From: a bacterium
Lineage (GTDB): Bacteria; Patescibacteria; Paceibacteria; UBA9973; UBA6065
Direction of reading: 5' to 3'
DNA: 64,000 nt
NCBI GenBank assembly: GCA_030680695.1
Contig: JAUXUT010000149.1
Span: 585,431-649,430 of the forward strand
Under the pieces are notes generated by a model. The model did not search any database, was not told where the DNA came from, and worked only from the letters and a program-made list of their open reading frames with translations. Position numbers and translations under genes: made by a program. Each line of letters opens with the position of its first letter. Position 1 is the first letter of the stretch. Shown piece by piece: positions 15,153 to 24,693 of the stretch.

Positions 15153-15854
15153 ATGAGGTTACACAGGTTTTATCTGCAGGCAAATCAAATAGATAAAGGA
15201 AAGATAAATTCCTCTACCGACCTTTCTCTTGCTCACCAGCTGAGGTCGGTTTTCAGGTTGCACGAAGGATCGAGAGTTATATTCTTTGACGGCAGTGGCC
15301 ATGAGTATGTTTCAGATATAGTTTCTCTGAATAAGTCTGAAGTCATGTTTCGTGTGGCCGAGGAACGTGCGGTGAAACGTTGCACGGAGCTTCGTCTCAC
15401 TCTGGCCTTCTCGCTTATCAAGAAAGACAATGCGGAATGGGTCATCGAAAAGGGAACCGAGCTTGGTGTGTCAGAGTTCGTTCCACTTGTCTCTGAACGG
15501 AGCGAGAAGAAGGGTTTTAATATCGAGCGAGCCACAAAGAAAACGATCGAGGCCGCCGAACAATCGGGCAGGGCAGACATCGCAGATGTGCGCGAACCAG
15601 TAGACCTGAACAACTTCTTGGCACTTGAGACGCGACCAATAGTTGTGTTTCACACCGACGGCATGACCCTCGCCGAAACAAATCTTCCGACATCAGGCGA
15701 GCTCGTCGCATGCATCGGCCCAGAGGGAGGATGGTCTGATCGCGAGATCGAGGCATTCAAGGCCAAGGGCGCGATCATCGTCCGTCTTCAATCACCGGTA
15801 CTACGCGCGGAAACCGCTGCAGTCGCTATCACAACTCTTCTATTGGTCAAATAA
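15153..15854 (+). CDS. rsmE: 16S rRNA m3U1498 methyltransferase
   Basis: 233 aa from ATG 15153. SPOUT-fold methyltransferase: N-terminal PUA-like domain (MRLHRFYLQ, HQLRSVFRLHEGSRVIFFDG), then AEWVIEKGTELGV, EQSGRADI, and the knotted SAM site IGPEGGWSDREIE with LRAETAAVAITTLL. It methylates U1498 of 16S rRNA. A TATGCT hexamer eight bases upstream of ATG suggests a very short leader. Confidence 0.95.
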   Translation: MRLHRFYLQANQIDKGKINSSTDLSLAHQLRSVFRLHEGSRVIFFDGSGHEYVSDIVSLNKSEVMFRVAEERAVKRCTELRLTLAFSLIKKDNAEWVIEKGTELGVSEFVPLVSERSEKKGFNIERATKKTIEAAEQSGRADIADVREPVDLNNFLALETRPIVVFHTDGMTLAETNLPTSGELVACIGPEGGWSDREIEAFKAKGAIIVRLQSPVLRAETAAVAITTLLLVK

Positions 15855-15862
15855 AAAATATT

Positions 15863-16789
15863 TTATTTGACTCCCTCGAGGAATTCAAACACAGCTTGGT
15901 TCAAGAGAAGATGCATAAAGTATCCTCGTGCGCGGTCCTCATCTAGGCCAGGATAGTTTTTCACCGCAGCGGCGACTTCTGCCTCTATCTTTTCTTTGTT
16001 AGGCACAATCTTTTCGGTGTCGGCAATATGTCCGATGGCGAGCTCAAGTTTTACGCGTTTCACGGCATCTGCACGCCACTCCTTTTTCATATCATCTTCG
16101 GTCTTACCCAGGTGCTTAAGGTACTCTCCGAATTGGAGTCCCATGCGTTCGATGTCTGCTTTCATCTGTGCCGTCATTTGTCGGAGTTCTGACTCGACGA
16201 GCACTTCAGGGACCACAACATCTATCGATGCAGCGAGCGCTTCTACAAGGGCGAGGCGCTTCTTTTCTTTTGCCTTGTACTCATTCTGCTTCACAAGATC
16301 TTCCATTTTTACCTCTGGCATTTTCTCTTGAACCTTCTTAAGGTCCTCTTCCTTTGCTTCGACGACTTCGAGAGGTTTTTTATTTTCTTCGGCAGTAATC
16401 TTCTTGTAATCGAGCTTTGATATTTTTGGTACGACGGCGGCACGAATCGTAAAATCGAGGTCATTGCCTTCGGCGAGCTTGGTAATCTCTACGCGCGGTG
16501 ATCCTATTGCATCAATTTTTTCATCCTCGAGGATATGCATGTAAGCGTGCGAGATAGCATGTTCTGCCGCTTCGGCGAGAAGGGCGGCTTCGCCGACTTT
16601 TTCACGCACGAGTTTGTCTGGTGCAGCACCTTTGCGGAAGCCAGGCAGGGTCACATCGGCCTTGATGTGTTCGAGGGTGTGCTGGATTGCTTCGGCGAGT
16701 TCGTCTGCCTTGATCGAGCTTTTTATCTCAACTTCGGAAGTCTCGGGGAGATTATTTACGGTCGCTTTGTATGAATGATCTTTAGACAT
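15863..16789 (-). CDS. tig: Trigger factor-like chaperone lacking the PPIase domain
   Basis: 308 aa versus about 430 in typical trigger factor. The ribosome-binding N-terminal domain is present (EVEIKSSIKADEL, VTLPGFRKGAAPDKLVREKVG with the FRKG signature), then a short linker (EVVEAKEEDLKKVQ) leads directly to the helical C-terminal substrate-cradle domain (VPEVLVESELRQM, FGEYLKHLGKTEDDMKKEW). The peptidyl-prolyl isomerase domain between them is missing. Ribosome-associated folding helper; PPIase-less variants are known in reduced genomes. Confidence 0.9.
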   Translation of the reverse strand: MSKDHSYKATVNNLPETSEVEIKSSIKADELAEAIQHTLEHIKADVTLPGFRKGAAPDKLVREKVGEAALLAEAAEHAISHAYMHILEDEKIDAIGSPRVEITKLAEGNDLDFTIRAAVVPKISKLDYKKITAEENKKPLEVVEAKEEDLKKVQEKMPEVKMEDLVKQNEYKAKEKKRLALVEALAASIDVVVPEVLVESELRQMTAQMKADIERMGLQFGEYLKHLGKTEDDMKKEWRADAVKRVKLELAIGHIADTEKIVPNKEKIEAEVAAAVKNYPGLDEDRARGYFMHLLLNQAVFEFLEGVK

Positions 16790-16855
16790 ATGTATTCAAT
16801 ATTGTTCTATTTGGTGAAATGCAGTCTATCTGCAAAGAGGCTGTTTGTCCACGAA

Positions 16856-16878
16856 AAAGCCGCCCAACGGGCGGCTTT
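16856..16878 (-). terminator. Terminator of the 88-aa membrane protein gene
   Basis: AAAGCCGCCC / GGGCGGCTTT with AAC loop and a U-run on the minus strand. Confidence 0.8.
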
Positions 16879-16882
16879 GACG

Positions 16883-17149
16883 TTATTCAGCCAGTTCCTT
16901 TTCGATATCAGAGAAGTCGAACTCTAGGTCAGTACTCATCATGAGATCTGATTCGATTGAATCAAGGTCATCAGATGAAGACAGTGGTGCGAGCCCAGCT
17001 TCGTCATTTTTCGTAATCGCACCACCCCAGAAATATAGGGCCCCGACGATGAGAGCGATTATGATGACACCGATACCAATAATTGGTCCGAACGATCGGT
17101 GTGACGGTGCAACCTGAGTTTCTGGGGTTTGTGTTTGGTTTGGTTCCAT
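16883..17149 (-). CDS. Small single-pass membrane protein
   Basis: 88 aa. Hydrophilic N-terminus (about 22 residues), one transmembrane helix (FGPIIGIGVIIIALIVGALYFW) and an acidic Asp/Ser/Glu-rich tail. Such short proteins are common beside secreted proteins in CPR genomes. No family recognised. Confidence 0.75.
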   Translation of the reverse strand: MEPNQTQTPETQVAPSHRSFGPIIGIGVIIIALIVGALYFWGGAITKNDEAGLAPLSSSDDLDSIESDLMMSTDLEFDFSDIEKELAE

Positions 17150-17166
17150 ATTTTTCTCTATCTATA

Positions 17167-17781
17167 TTAATTTACCTGCGCTGATGAAGTCGCGTTCACA
17201 GAAGGAGCGAGACCCGCCTTGATGCTGACGATGACTTCCACAAGGGCGGCATGGGCTGACCTGATGGCTTTGTTTGCATCTTGGGTTGCATTTCTCAACT
17301 TCTCGAACGATTCGTTGACGCTTCCAACGGATACCTCGACTGCTGCCACTGCCCGGGCTTCAACACCCGCTGCTTCAATAAGGGTGTTCGCGTTTGCAAG
17401 AAGCCTCCTGCTTTCCGTCATGTCTTTACCGGAATCTTCTATTTTATCGAGCCGGGTCGATATTTTCGCAGATATGTCTGCGAGTTTGTTCACCGCAGCG
17501 ACAAGTCGATCCGATACCTGTGGTGCACGGGCGGTAATTTTCGCCTCAACACGCACGCGGGTGCTAGTTGCAAGGTCCCTTCTCGCCTCTATCCGGGGCC
17601 TTACCTCATCTCGTTTTTCTTCGCGGGATACAGGCATCGCGGGGCGAGCAGCATTCGCCTCAACACGCATTTCCGCCTTGGCATCAAGTCTGACCCTTGT
17701 TTCTTGGGCCGAAGCCGACGCAGCACCAGCAAAGGCTATAGCGAAAGCCATAGCAACTACGAATGTATATTTATTTTTCAT
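17167..17781 (-). CDS. Secreted Ala/Arg/Glu-rich helical protein
   Basis: 204 aa from ATG 17779-17781 (MKNKYTF). Signal peptide of about 26 residues (AMAFAIAFAGAASASAQ), then a charged Arg/Ala/Glu-rich region and a helical C-terminal half with heptad-like pattern (VNKLADISAKISTRLDKIE, ESRRLLANANTLIEAA). It ends in Ser/Asn-rich residues. Likely an exported coiled-coil protein; function unknown. Confidence 0.78.
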   Translation of the reverse strand: MKNKYTFVVAMAFAIAFAGAASASAQETRVRLDAKAEMRVEANAARPAMPVSREEKRDEVRPRIEARRDLATSTRVRVEAKITARAPQVSDRLVAAVNKLADISAKISTRLDKIEDSGKDMTESRRLLANANTLIEAAGVEARAVAAVEVSVGSVNESFEKLRNATQDANKAIRSAHAALVEVIVSIKAGLAPSVNATSSAQVN

Positions 17782-17798
17782 ATTTTTATTATATAAGT

Positions 17799-17828
17799 AA
17801 AAAGGACCCATTGCCATGAGTCCTTTTT
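17799..17828 (-). terminator. Terminator of the nusA-ppa operon
   Basis: AAAAAGGAC / GTCCTTTTT arms, 14 bases after the ppa stop. Confidence 0.75.
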
Positions 17829-17842
17829 AAACAAATTATTGT

Positions 17843-18382
17843 CTAGTTCCTGTTTCGTTTGCCGGCGTGGGCTTCGGCGTACATTTTGACCGATCGATCG
17901 AAGTCAGCGCGCGCAGTGCTCGCGTCCTTGAATCCTCCAACCTCAACCTTCTTTTTCTGGATTTGTTTGTATGTCGAGAAAAAGTGCTCGATTTCCTTGA
18001 GAGTATGTTTGTTGACGTCTTTGAGGTCAACGACGTGTTCCCAACGAGGATCGTCCACAGGCACTCCGATTACCTTGGCGTCAGAGTCGCCACCGTCGGT
18101 CATATCCATGACAGCGACTGGTCTCACACGCACCAGAATTCCTGGGGCGAGCGGATACGTTGTAAGGACAACTACATCGAGGGCATCCCCATCGTCCCAA
18201 AGAGTTCGAGGTGCAAACCCGTAGTCAAACGGATAGTCCTGAGATGTATGCATGGCGCGGTCGAGCGCGATGATGCCTGTCTCTTTGTCGATTTCGTATT
18301 TATTTTTTGACCCCTTAGGAATCTCAATAATTACATTGATCTCTTCAGCGGTTCCCGCTGGAATATCGTGAAGGTAATTCAT
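17843..18382 (-). CDS. ppa: Inorganic pyrophosphatase (soluble family I)
   Basis: 179 aa. Metal and substrate motifs: IEIPKGSKNKYEIDKETG, DYPFDYGFAPRTLWDDGDALDVVVL with the three-Asp signature, GDSDAKVIGVP, and LKEIEHFFSTYK. It hydrolyses PPi to drive biosynthetic reactions. Its ATG overlaps the nusA stop by one base (TAATG), so translation is probably coupled to nusA. Confidence 0.97.
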   Translation of the reverse strand: MNYLHDIPAGTAEEINVIIEIPKGSKNKYEIDKETGIIALDRAMHTSQDYPFDYGFAPRTLWDDGDALDVVVLTTYPLAPGILVRVRPVAVMDMTDGGDSDAKVIGVPVDDPRWEHVVDLKDVNKHTLKEIEHFFSTYKQIQKKKVEVGGFKDASTARADFDRSVKMYAEAHAGKRNRN

Positions 18383-19539
18383 TATTCAGGCGTTGCTTCG
18401 AGGTTTTCGCCGGCTTCTGCAGCGGGGGCCTTAACACCACCCGTAGGGCGGATATCGATTTTCCATCCAGTAAGTTTTGCGGCAAGGCGCACATTTTGGC
18501 CGCCCTTACCGATTGCGAGAGACTGTTGGTCTTCGGCCACTTCGACAGTCGCGGTCTTTGATTCTTCGTCGAGAGTAATAGAGGCAATGGTTGCAGGTGA
18601 GAGAGAGTCCCCTATGAATTTCTTGGCATCGGCAGACCATTCTATGATGTCTACCTTTTCTCCTCCGAGTTCAGAGGTTACTGTGTTTACACGTACACCG
18701 CGCTGGCCAACGAGTGAGCCGATTGGGTCGATGTGCGAATCGTTTGATGTGACCGCAATTTTTGACCTTGATCCGGCTTCGCGGGCGATTGCTTTGACCT
18801 CAACGGTCTTGTTTGCGATTTCAGGGGCCTCGACTTCAAATAGTTTTTCGAGGAATTTAGGATGCGATCGGGAAAGTTTAAGGAATACGCCACGAGGTGA
18901 CTCTTCGACGCGGAATAGGTATGCGCGAAGACGCTCGCCCTGTTTGAAATGCTCGCTTCGAATTTGTTCCTCGAACGGGAGAACGCCCACGGCGCGGCCC
19001 ATGTCGACGAAAATCGCACCACGCTCGATGCGCTGAACTGTTCCAGATACTATGTCTCCTTCACGCTTGCCGAATTCGCCCATGACAGATACCTTCTCGG
19101 CCTCGCGGATTTTCTGAATGATGACCTGTTTTGCGGTCTGGGCTGCGATACGACCAAAATCATCCTTCGGTTCAAGAGGGAAGGTGAGTTCCTCGTCGAG
19201 TTTAGCGTCGCGCCTAATAAGCTTCGCATCATCAATCCAGATGTGATGCTCTGGGTTATATCGAACGCGCAGGTCGCCCTCAGGAAGTTCGGGCATCTCT
19301 TCTTCCTCTGGAAGGTCAATGACCATGGAATCGTCGACGACTTTCTTTACCTGGAGGAATTCTGTCGCACCGTCGTCGAGGTTGAAGGTGGCCTTCACAA
19401 CCTGTCCGCGTTTGCCGTATTCTTTCTTATATGCGGTCGCAAGAGCTGCCTCGATGGCTTCGAGTATTTTCTCTTTTGGTATGCCGCGCTCTTCTTCGAG
19501 CTGGCCAAGAACCGAGTGGATTACTTTGAGGTCGAACAT
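18382..19539 (-). CDS. nusA: Transcription termination/antitermination factor NusA
   Basis: 385 aa. N-terminal RNA polymerase-binding domain, S1 domain (GDIVSGTVQRIERGAIFVDMG), then two KH domains (SHPKFLEKLFEVEAPEI, DPIGSLVGQRGVRV, and SLAIGKGGQNVRLAAKLTGW). The C-terminal acidic repeats of enterobacterial NusA are absent, as in many other bacteria. Translationally coupled to ppa. Confidence 0.96.
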   Translation of the reverse strand: MFDLKVIHSVLGQLEEERGIPKEKILEAIEAALATAYKKEYGKRGQVVKATFNLDDGATEFLQVKKVVDDSMVIDLPEEEEMPELPEGDLRVRYNPEHHIWIDDAKLIRRDAKLDEELTFPLEPKDDFGRIAAQTAKQVIIQKIREAEKVSVMGEFGKREGDIVSGTVQRIERGAIFVDMGRAVGVLPFEEQIRSEHFKQGERLRAYLFRVEESPRGVFLKLSRSHPKFLEKLFEVEAPEIANKTVEVKAIAREAGSRSKIAVTSNDSHIDPIGSLVGQRGVRVNTVTSELGGEKVDIIEWSADAKKFIGDSLSPATIASITLDEESKTATVEVAEDQQSLAIGKGGQNVRLAAKLTGWKIDIRPTGGVKAPAAEAGENLEATPE

Positions 19540-19685
19540 GGTGAATTTGCCTGAATATCTTTTTGCTAAAAAAACGAGTCCGCCTTGCGGCGAACTAGTA
19601 GACCTATTAATAATACGCCCCTATTTAGGAAAAGTCAATATACCCCTAGCCTGGCACGTTCGGGGTGCTATACTTTAAGGCAAGT

Positions 19686-20372
19686 ATGAAGAAGAACATC
19701 ACTTTTGATTTGGCAATGCTTGGTTTGTTTGCGCTCACTGTATCCATTATTCCTGTCGCTTTATATATGAGTGGTGCTTGCGATACGCCGGAAATCGCGG
19801 TTACAGAAGAAAAGTCGTCTGTGGTCGCGGCAGTGTCGATAGATACGCTTTCGGCTGTCTCTGGTATAGATAAGGTTTTGAATATCGAGTTGGTTAACCA
19901 GGGTGGTAGATCATTTGAAGACGGGGTGGTTCTTATAACTGTGTTCCGAGAGCAAAGGGACAGTTCCTCGGCGGTCACATCGGTCCCATCCGCAAGATAT
20001 GTAGCCAAGAATGGCATCGATCTTGCCCCACAATCAACACAGAATCTTACTTATATATGGAGTATTCCATCCACCTTGCCTACAGCGGTTTATAGGATAG
20101 ACGCTCAATTCTTCCATAACGCTGTCCTGTATGAGGACAGCGCCGTTCGCACGTCTGATCCTTTTGGAAATAGCGCGAAGATGTACATATCTGGTGATGC
20201 AGACGCATCGGCTATTTTCACTCCAATCGGATTCGGAGATTTGGGACTCGCCGTTACGAATGGCTCAAATCCATGTCCATACACAGGAAATATGTATATC
20301 TGGGTAACTCTCACTGGCGTCATGGGACTTATTATGTTTTCGGTAAGCCGTTGGGTACACGGTAGAAATTAA
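19686..20372 (+). CDS. Membrane-anchored surface protein, start of the pilus/surface locus
   Basis: 228 aa from ATG 19686. N-terminal hydrophobic segment (LAMLGLFALTVSIIPVALYM), a beta-rich extracellular domain with paired Cys, and a C-terminal transmembrane helix (YIWVTLTGVMGLIMFSV) with a short basic tail. The centre resembles a CARDB/Ig-like fold (IELVNQGG, TYIWSIPSTLPTAVYRI). Extended -10 TGCTATACT at 19666-19674 and an AAGG motif precede it. First gene of a run of same-strand genes with few gaps up to pilX-like. Confidence 0.75.
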   Translation: MKKNITFDLAMLGLFALTVSIIPVALYMSGACDTPEIAVTEEKSSVVAAVSIDTLSAVSGIDKVLNIELVNQGGRSFEDGVVLITVFREQRDSSSAVTSVPSARYVAKNGIDLAPQSTQNLTYIWSIPSTLPTAVYRIDAQFFHNAVLYEDSAVRTSDPFGNSAKMYISGDADASAIFTPIGFGDLGLAVTNGSNPCPYTGNMYIWVTLTGVMGLIMFSVSRWVHGRN

Positions 20373-20391
20373 GGCCATCACAATAAAAGTC

Positions 20392-22188
20392 ATGAATCGA
20401 TTCACACTCTCAATCTACATAGCCATCGCATCGCTTGTCTTGCCGTTGGCCGTTTCGGCAAGCAATGACACAGGTAATCCAACAGGCGAAGTCGACTTGT
20501 CCTCGACTTGTCAGCTTGTTACGGGATGGAGCTATGATGCCGATTTCAATCCGGTTAATAAGCCGGGGTGTACGAATATGACCGCCACTAATTATGACAA
20601 GCAAGCGACGGCGGACAATGGATCTTGCACGTTTACACAAGAACCTTGTGTGTCGCGGTATCGATGGGTAAACATTACGGCGGGCACGGTAAATCAGGCA
20701 CAAGGATGTGCTGCAGTTGGTGCCGTACCAATGTTGCAGAACATACCTGAGAGGGGTTTTTGTGCGAGCGGTGAAAGCAGGCCTAAATCTGGATTTGATG
20801 TTATAAAGATAAATTACAGTCGAGGTATATGGGGAGGTGGTGGCGGTGGTGGCGGTACAGATATGCCGTATCAGAACGGAGGATACCGATGCTATGTACC
20901 TGGACAGAAGTGGGACCGAGACAATACGGATGTGACCGTGGCTTACTATTGCGATTTCGGTGAATCGTTCCCATCAAGCTGCCCAGCTGATAATCCTCCA
21001 CCAAGGACTTTCACTGGAACGGGCGGAGGTGATCATGTATATAATGATGCAAGGGTGGATTTAAACTTCGAACCAAGATCTTTTTTCGACTCGATTGCAC
21101 GTCTCATCAGGCCTTTCCATGTTCTCGCAGCTAGTTCAGACAGCAATTCAGTAGAGATATATGACGGGCCAAGGGATACCGACGGAACACTCATTGCAAC
21201 TGTTCCCGCTAATATTTATCGCGAGGATGTGAATATGACGATGAATATAACCGGGAATCATGGGTTTTCATGGTCGGTTCCAGGTGCTTATTCCAACGGC
21301 ATGCCTAAAAAGTTTTATTTCTACGGCACTGATTTGGATATGGCTGGTAAAACAAGTGAGCTCAAAAACAGCCCTATGACATTCATTTGTGCTGGTTCAG
21401 ACACCTCATCACCAGATACGCCGATCCTCATCTGTCCTGCCAGCGCCGCACCCGGTGAATCAGTAAACATAAACTTCAGCTCCACTGATTCTGATGGTGA
21501 CGATGTTCGTTATCTCATTGATTGGGACGGTAACTCATCTGTGGATCAATATGTACCGTCAACCGGTTATGTTTCAGGAAGCGAGGAACAGTCTGCTTCC
21601 AGGACATGGTCGTCAACCGGCAACAAGGTTGTTCGTGTGAGCGCACAAGATACCCAAGGCAATACTTCTTCGACAGCGTCATGCACGATTTCCGTTTCGT
21701 CCGGAGAGCCCGGCGGATGTGAAGGTGATTGTGGATCTGGCACCAGCGGTCCAACAGGAGGAGATACACAAGTATCAGGGTTCACTATCAATGGAACGTC
21801 AAAAATAGCCGTGCAGTTTCTCGCCAACTTGTCTGCCAAGACACAGGAAGCGAATCTGTCGGTTAATCCAGTTGGCTATACAGCACCAGTAACCCTTTCA
21901 GTCGGTTCGATAATAAGCGCAAGCGGCACAAGTATTCCAGGAGATGTTGAGGTGACTTATTATTTCGGCGGATCACCTTCTGAGTCTATGGTAATGACCT
22001 ATGACGCCGGTTCGGGACATTATCGAGACCAGAATAATCAGATTGGCACCAAGTTCGCAATAGAATTTTCTAAGAAAATCACACAGAAGTACCGTGTAAC
22101 TATCATCGGTACATCTGGACAGAATCAGTCACAATTCACTATCGAGGTTGAGCCGAGCGGCGTCACTCCGGATTTCAGGGAAATTTAG
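20392..22188 (+). CDS. Large secreted Cys-rich protein with PKD-like domain
   Basis: 598 aa. Signal peptide (SLVLPLAVSA), a Cys-rich N-terminal part (GCTNMTATNYDKQATADNGSC motif, found in many CPR secreted proteins), a Gly-run (about residue 150), then Ig-like regions including a PKD-type sequence (DSDGDDVRYLIDWDGNSSVD). The C-terminal about 120 residues form a beta domain that ends ...VTPDFREI and resembles the end of the next protein. Probably extracellular, linked to the pili encoded downstream. Confidence 0.8.
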   Translation: MNRFTLSIYIAIASLVLPLAVSASNDTGNPTGEVDLSSTCQLVTGWSYDADFNPVNKPGCTNMTATNYDKQATADNGSCTFTQEPCVSRYRWVNITAGTVNQAQGCAAVGAVPMLQNIPERGFCASGESRPKSGFDVIKINYSRGIWGGGGGGGGTDMPYQNGGYRCYVPGQKWDRDNTDVTVAYYCDFGESFPSSCPADNPPPRTFTGTGGGDHVYNDARVDLNFEPRSFFDSIARLIRPFHVLAASSDSNSVEIYDGPRDTDGTLIATVPANIYREDVNMTMNITGNHGFSWSVPGAYSNGMPKKFYFYGTDLDMAGKTSELKNSPMTFICAGSDTSSPDTPILICPASAAPGESVNINFSSTDSDGDDVRYLIDWDGNSSVDQYVPSTGYVSGSEEQSASRTWSSTGNKVVRVSAQDTQGNTSSTASCTISVSSGEPGGCEGDCGSGTSGPTGGDTQVSGFTINGTSKIAVQFLANLSAKTQEANLSVNPVGYTAPVTLSVGSIISASGTSIPGDVEVTYYFGGSPSESMVMTYDAGSGHYRDQNNQIGTKFAIEFSKKITQKYRVTIIGTSGQNQSQFTIEVEPSGVTPDFREI

Positions 22189-22198
22189 TTTTGGCCAA

Positions 22199-22229
22199 GA
22201 AAATGCGCTGTCCACAGGACAGCGCATTT
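22199..22229 (+). terminator. Terminator/attenuator between two secreted-protein genes
   Basis: 14-bp perfect stem AAAATGCGCTGTCC / GGACAGCGCATTTT with ACA loop. Confidence 0.85.
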
Positions 22230-22268
22230 TCCTTTTGCTGGGCGGATTGATACAATTGTTTCAAGACA

Positions 22269-23501
22269 ATGACAAAATTTCTTATTGCAATTGTTTTTGG
22301 AATCGCGAGCTCTCTTTTCGGGGCGAGCGGCGTTTTTGCTGGCACTGAACACAATATATCTGGTTACGCCTGGTCTTCTAATATCGGCTGGGTGAGTTTC
22401 AATTGTATGAATCATGATCCAGCATCATGCGATGATTCTAATTTTGGTGTGAATCTTGATTCAAATGGATTCATAACGGGCTACGTTTGGTCTCCTAATA
22501 TCGGATGGATCCAGTTCGGTAATCTTTCCGATTTTCCTTCAGGTGGTGGAACTCAATCTACCAATGCTCGTGTATCTGGTTCGAGTGTTTTGGGCTGGGC
22601 CCGTGCCCTTTCACACAGTGGAGGCTGGGACGGATGGATATCACTGAGCGGTACCGGTTACGGGGTCGGATACAATGACGGTGTGTTCTCTGGATATGCT
22701 TGGGGCAGCGATGTAATTGGCTGGCTTTTGTTCGATGTTCAGCAACCAAATCTTGATCTTGATCCGCCATATACGGGTGTTTGCCCTGACTGCGGAGTTA
22801 TGATTTCGAGTTCCGGCGGGGTTTATTTCGATGTTCGTTCTGGTGGAGCGGGTGGGTCAAGCATCGCTGGCGATAGTGACGTTCCACACCTCACAGCTCC
22901 AACGTTCGTGTGGACGCTTTCCAATATGCCTGATGCTACATGCTCATTGAGCAAGACTTCATCAGAAGGTACAGAATTCACAACTGTTAATGGGATAACG
23001 GAATCAGGAAGTGCATCCGGGCCAGCCCTGATTGGTCCGAATTCTTATGATTTCGAATTGGCATGTTCAAACCCTTCAATCACAAAGACAGTTTCATTTT
23101 CTGTCGCTGGAGAGTTTGAAGGGTTCAGCCTTGGAAACGCCGAGATTATGAGAATACAGTTCCTTGGCGGCGGTTCTTCTGAATCTGAACCGAAGGGCAT
23201 ATTTGTCATGGCTTTAGGAGGATTCTCTGAAGACGTTATTGTTGGCGTAGATACAGACCCTTCAGCTTCTACTTGCCCAGCGGCGAAATATTCTCTTGGA
23301 GGTTCAGAATATACTGAGGATCCTGACACCGTCACTCTTTCAAGCGATTACAGTGCGGGTGCCTTGTTCAGGGTGGAGCTTGCTGGGCCTATATCTGGAC
23401 AGTGTCGCGTGCAAGTTTACGGAACATCGCAAGGCATGACCGTAACCAAGGATTTCATTGTCACCGTACAAGACGCTCAACCGGTATTCGAAGAAATATA
23501 A
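22269..23501 (+). CDS. Secreted protein with GYAWS-x-NIGW repeats
   Basis: 410 aa. Signal peptide (about 24 residues, ending VFA), then tandem repeats built on G-Y-[AV]-W-S-x-N-I-G-W (GYAWSSNIGWVSFN, GYVWSPNIGWIQFG, later GYAWGSDVIGWLLF), common in Parcubacteria surface proteins. A beta-rich C-terminal domain ends QPVFEEI and is similar in layout (IQFL..., VTLSSDYSAG, RVQVYGTSQG) to the C-terminus of the upstream protein. Function unknown. Confidence 0.8.
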   Translation: MTKFLIAIVFGIASSLFGASGVFAGTEHNISGYAWSSNIGWVSFNCMNHDPASCDDSNFGVNLDSNGFITGYVWSPNIGWIQFGNLSDFPSGGGTQSTNARVSGSSVLGWARALSHSGGWDGWISLSGTGYGVGYNDGVFSGYAWGSDVIGWLLFDVQQPNLDLDPPYTGVCPDCGVMISSSGGVYFDVRSGGAGGSSIAGDSDVPHLTAPTFVWTLSNMPDATCSLSKTSSEGTEFTTVNGITESGSASGPALIGPNSYDFELACSNPSITKTVSFSVAGEFEGFSLGNAEIMRIQFLGGGSSESEPKGIFVMALGGFSEDVIVGVDTDPSASTCPAAKYSLGGSEYTEDPDTVTLSSDYSAGALFRVELAGPISGQCRVQVYGTSQGMTVTKDFIVTVQDAQPVFEEI

Positions 23502-23513
23502 TTTTAAAGACCA

Positions 23514-23795
23514 ATGAACAGGAAAAGCATTATCACAGCAGTCATCATTCTTGTCGTAATCTTGGGATTATCGGTATTGATGTCGCAAATATCGGAACGT
23601 CGCGCCAGGGAATTGAGTGAGAAAGAGTTTCTCAATGCCATGGAATCACTGACAGCGCCATCGTTTACTAGTTACGATGACCTTTCAGAAGAGCAGAAAG
23701 AGGCACTTAGACTTCTCACGGCCCCAGAAGAGCCAGCCACCCCCACATCAGAAGACGACTTCCGAGCGGCCATGGAAGGTCTTGATGCTAGGTGA
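23514..23795 (+). CDS. Small membrane-anchored protein
   Basis: 93 aa. N-terminal signal-anchor (SIITAVIILVVILGLSVLM) followed by a charged helical segment (ERRARELSEKEFLNAMESL) and an acidic tail. Twelve bases after the previous gene, so co-transcribed. No family recognised. Confidence 0.75.
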   Translation: MNRKSIITAVIILVVILGLSVLMSQISERRARELSEKEFLNAMESLTAPSFTSYDDLSEEQKEALRLLTAPEEPATPTSEDDFRAAMEGLDAR

Positions 23796-23844
23796 TTGAT
23801 GTTGAAGTTGCTGCTATAATTAAATTAATTAACCAAGAACAAGA

Positions 23845-24681
23845 ATGCCGAAGATTTATATATCACTCGCCCTTGCCCTAACACTGCTTATTCCAGCAGC
23901 TGTGCTCGCCCAGTGGACCGGACCTACTCAGGCACCGCCTGGTGGAAACGTCGCTTCACCTATAAATATTTCTGCGACTTCTCAAACAAAGGCGGGCGGA
24001 ATCCTGCTTAACACCAACGGTGCAGCATATGGTCTCATTGTCCAGAACGGCAATGTTGGTATAGGTGCTATGACTCCGTCCAAAAAGCTCGAGGTCAGTG
24101 GTGGCGTGAAGGCATCTGAATATTGTCTGGGTGAAAGCTGTGTTACGAGCTGGCCAGATCAAAGCTCTCTTGGTATCGCTGTACGCAGCGGACGCATCGT
24201 TTGTACGAACAAGACAACGACCTGTACGGAAACAGTGACATTCGCTTCTGGATCGTTCACGAGCACCCCGCACATTCTTGTCTCTCCTGTGAATTATTCA
24301 TATCGAAACTATTGCAGAAGCGACGACTTCGATCTGAAGATCTCGGTAACGAGCAAGTCCGCGAGCGGATTCACGGTGACAACGCCGAACACGAACCCTA
24401 ATGCAGGCTGTGGAGGATACCAACTGCTTCAGATGGAATGGATAGCGATAGGAACATCTGATGCCGAATGGCTTGACGGATCGAGTGTTTCCCAGACGAC
24501 ATCTGGTGTTAATCCAACATCCTCTACATATAATTACACTGACGCCAGCGATCAATGTACAATTGGTGGAAATTACTGGTCGCCTATAACCAATAGTTGC
24601 TATGGATCAACGGGTAGTGTTCCACCTTGGAATGGTACGGTTAATGATGACTCTGGAGGACAAAATAACGAGACCCCATAA
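23845..24681 (+). CDS. Secreted fibre-like protein with VGIG motif
   Basis: 278 aa. Signal peptide ending VLAQ, then QWTGPTQAPPGGNVASPIN and the motif NVGIGAMTPSKKLEVSGGVKA, which recurs in tail-fibre-like and CPR surface proteins. The C-terminal half is beta-rich with several Cys. It precedes pilB and is followed by a strong terminator. A role as surface fibre or adhesin is inferred from motif and context. Confidence 0.78.
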   Translation: MPKIYISLALALTLLIPAAVLAQWTGPTQAPPGGNVASPINISATSQTKAGGILLNTNGAAYGLIVQNGNVGIGAMTPSKKLEVSGGVKASEYCLGESCVTSWPDQSSLGIAVRSGRIVCTNKTTTCTETVTFASGSFTSTPHILVSPVNYSYRNYCRSDDFDLKISVTSKSASGFTVTTPNTNPNAGCGGYQLLQMEWIAIGTSDAEWLDGSSVSQTTSGVNPTSSTYNYTDASDQCTIGGNYWSPITNSCYGSTGSVPPWNGTVNDDSGGQNNETP

Positions 24682-24693
24682 GGAAGGCTGCAC

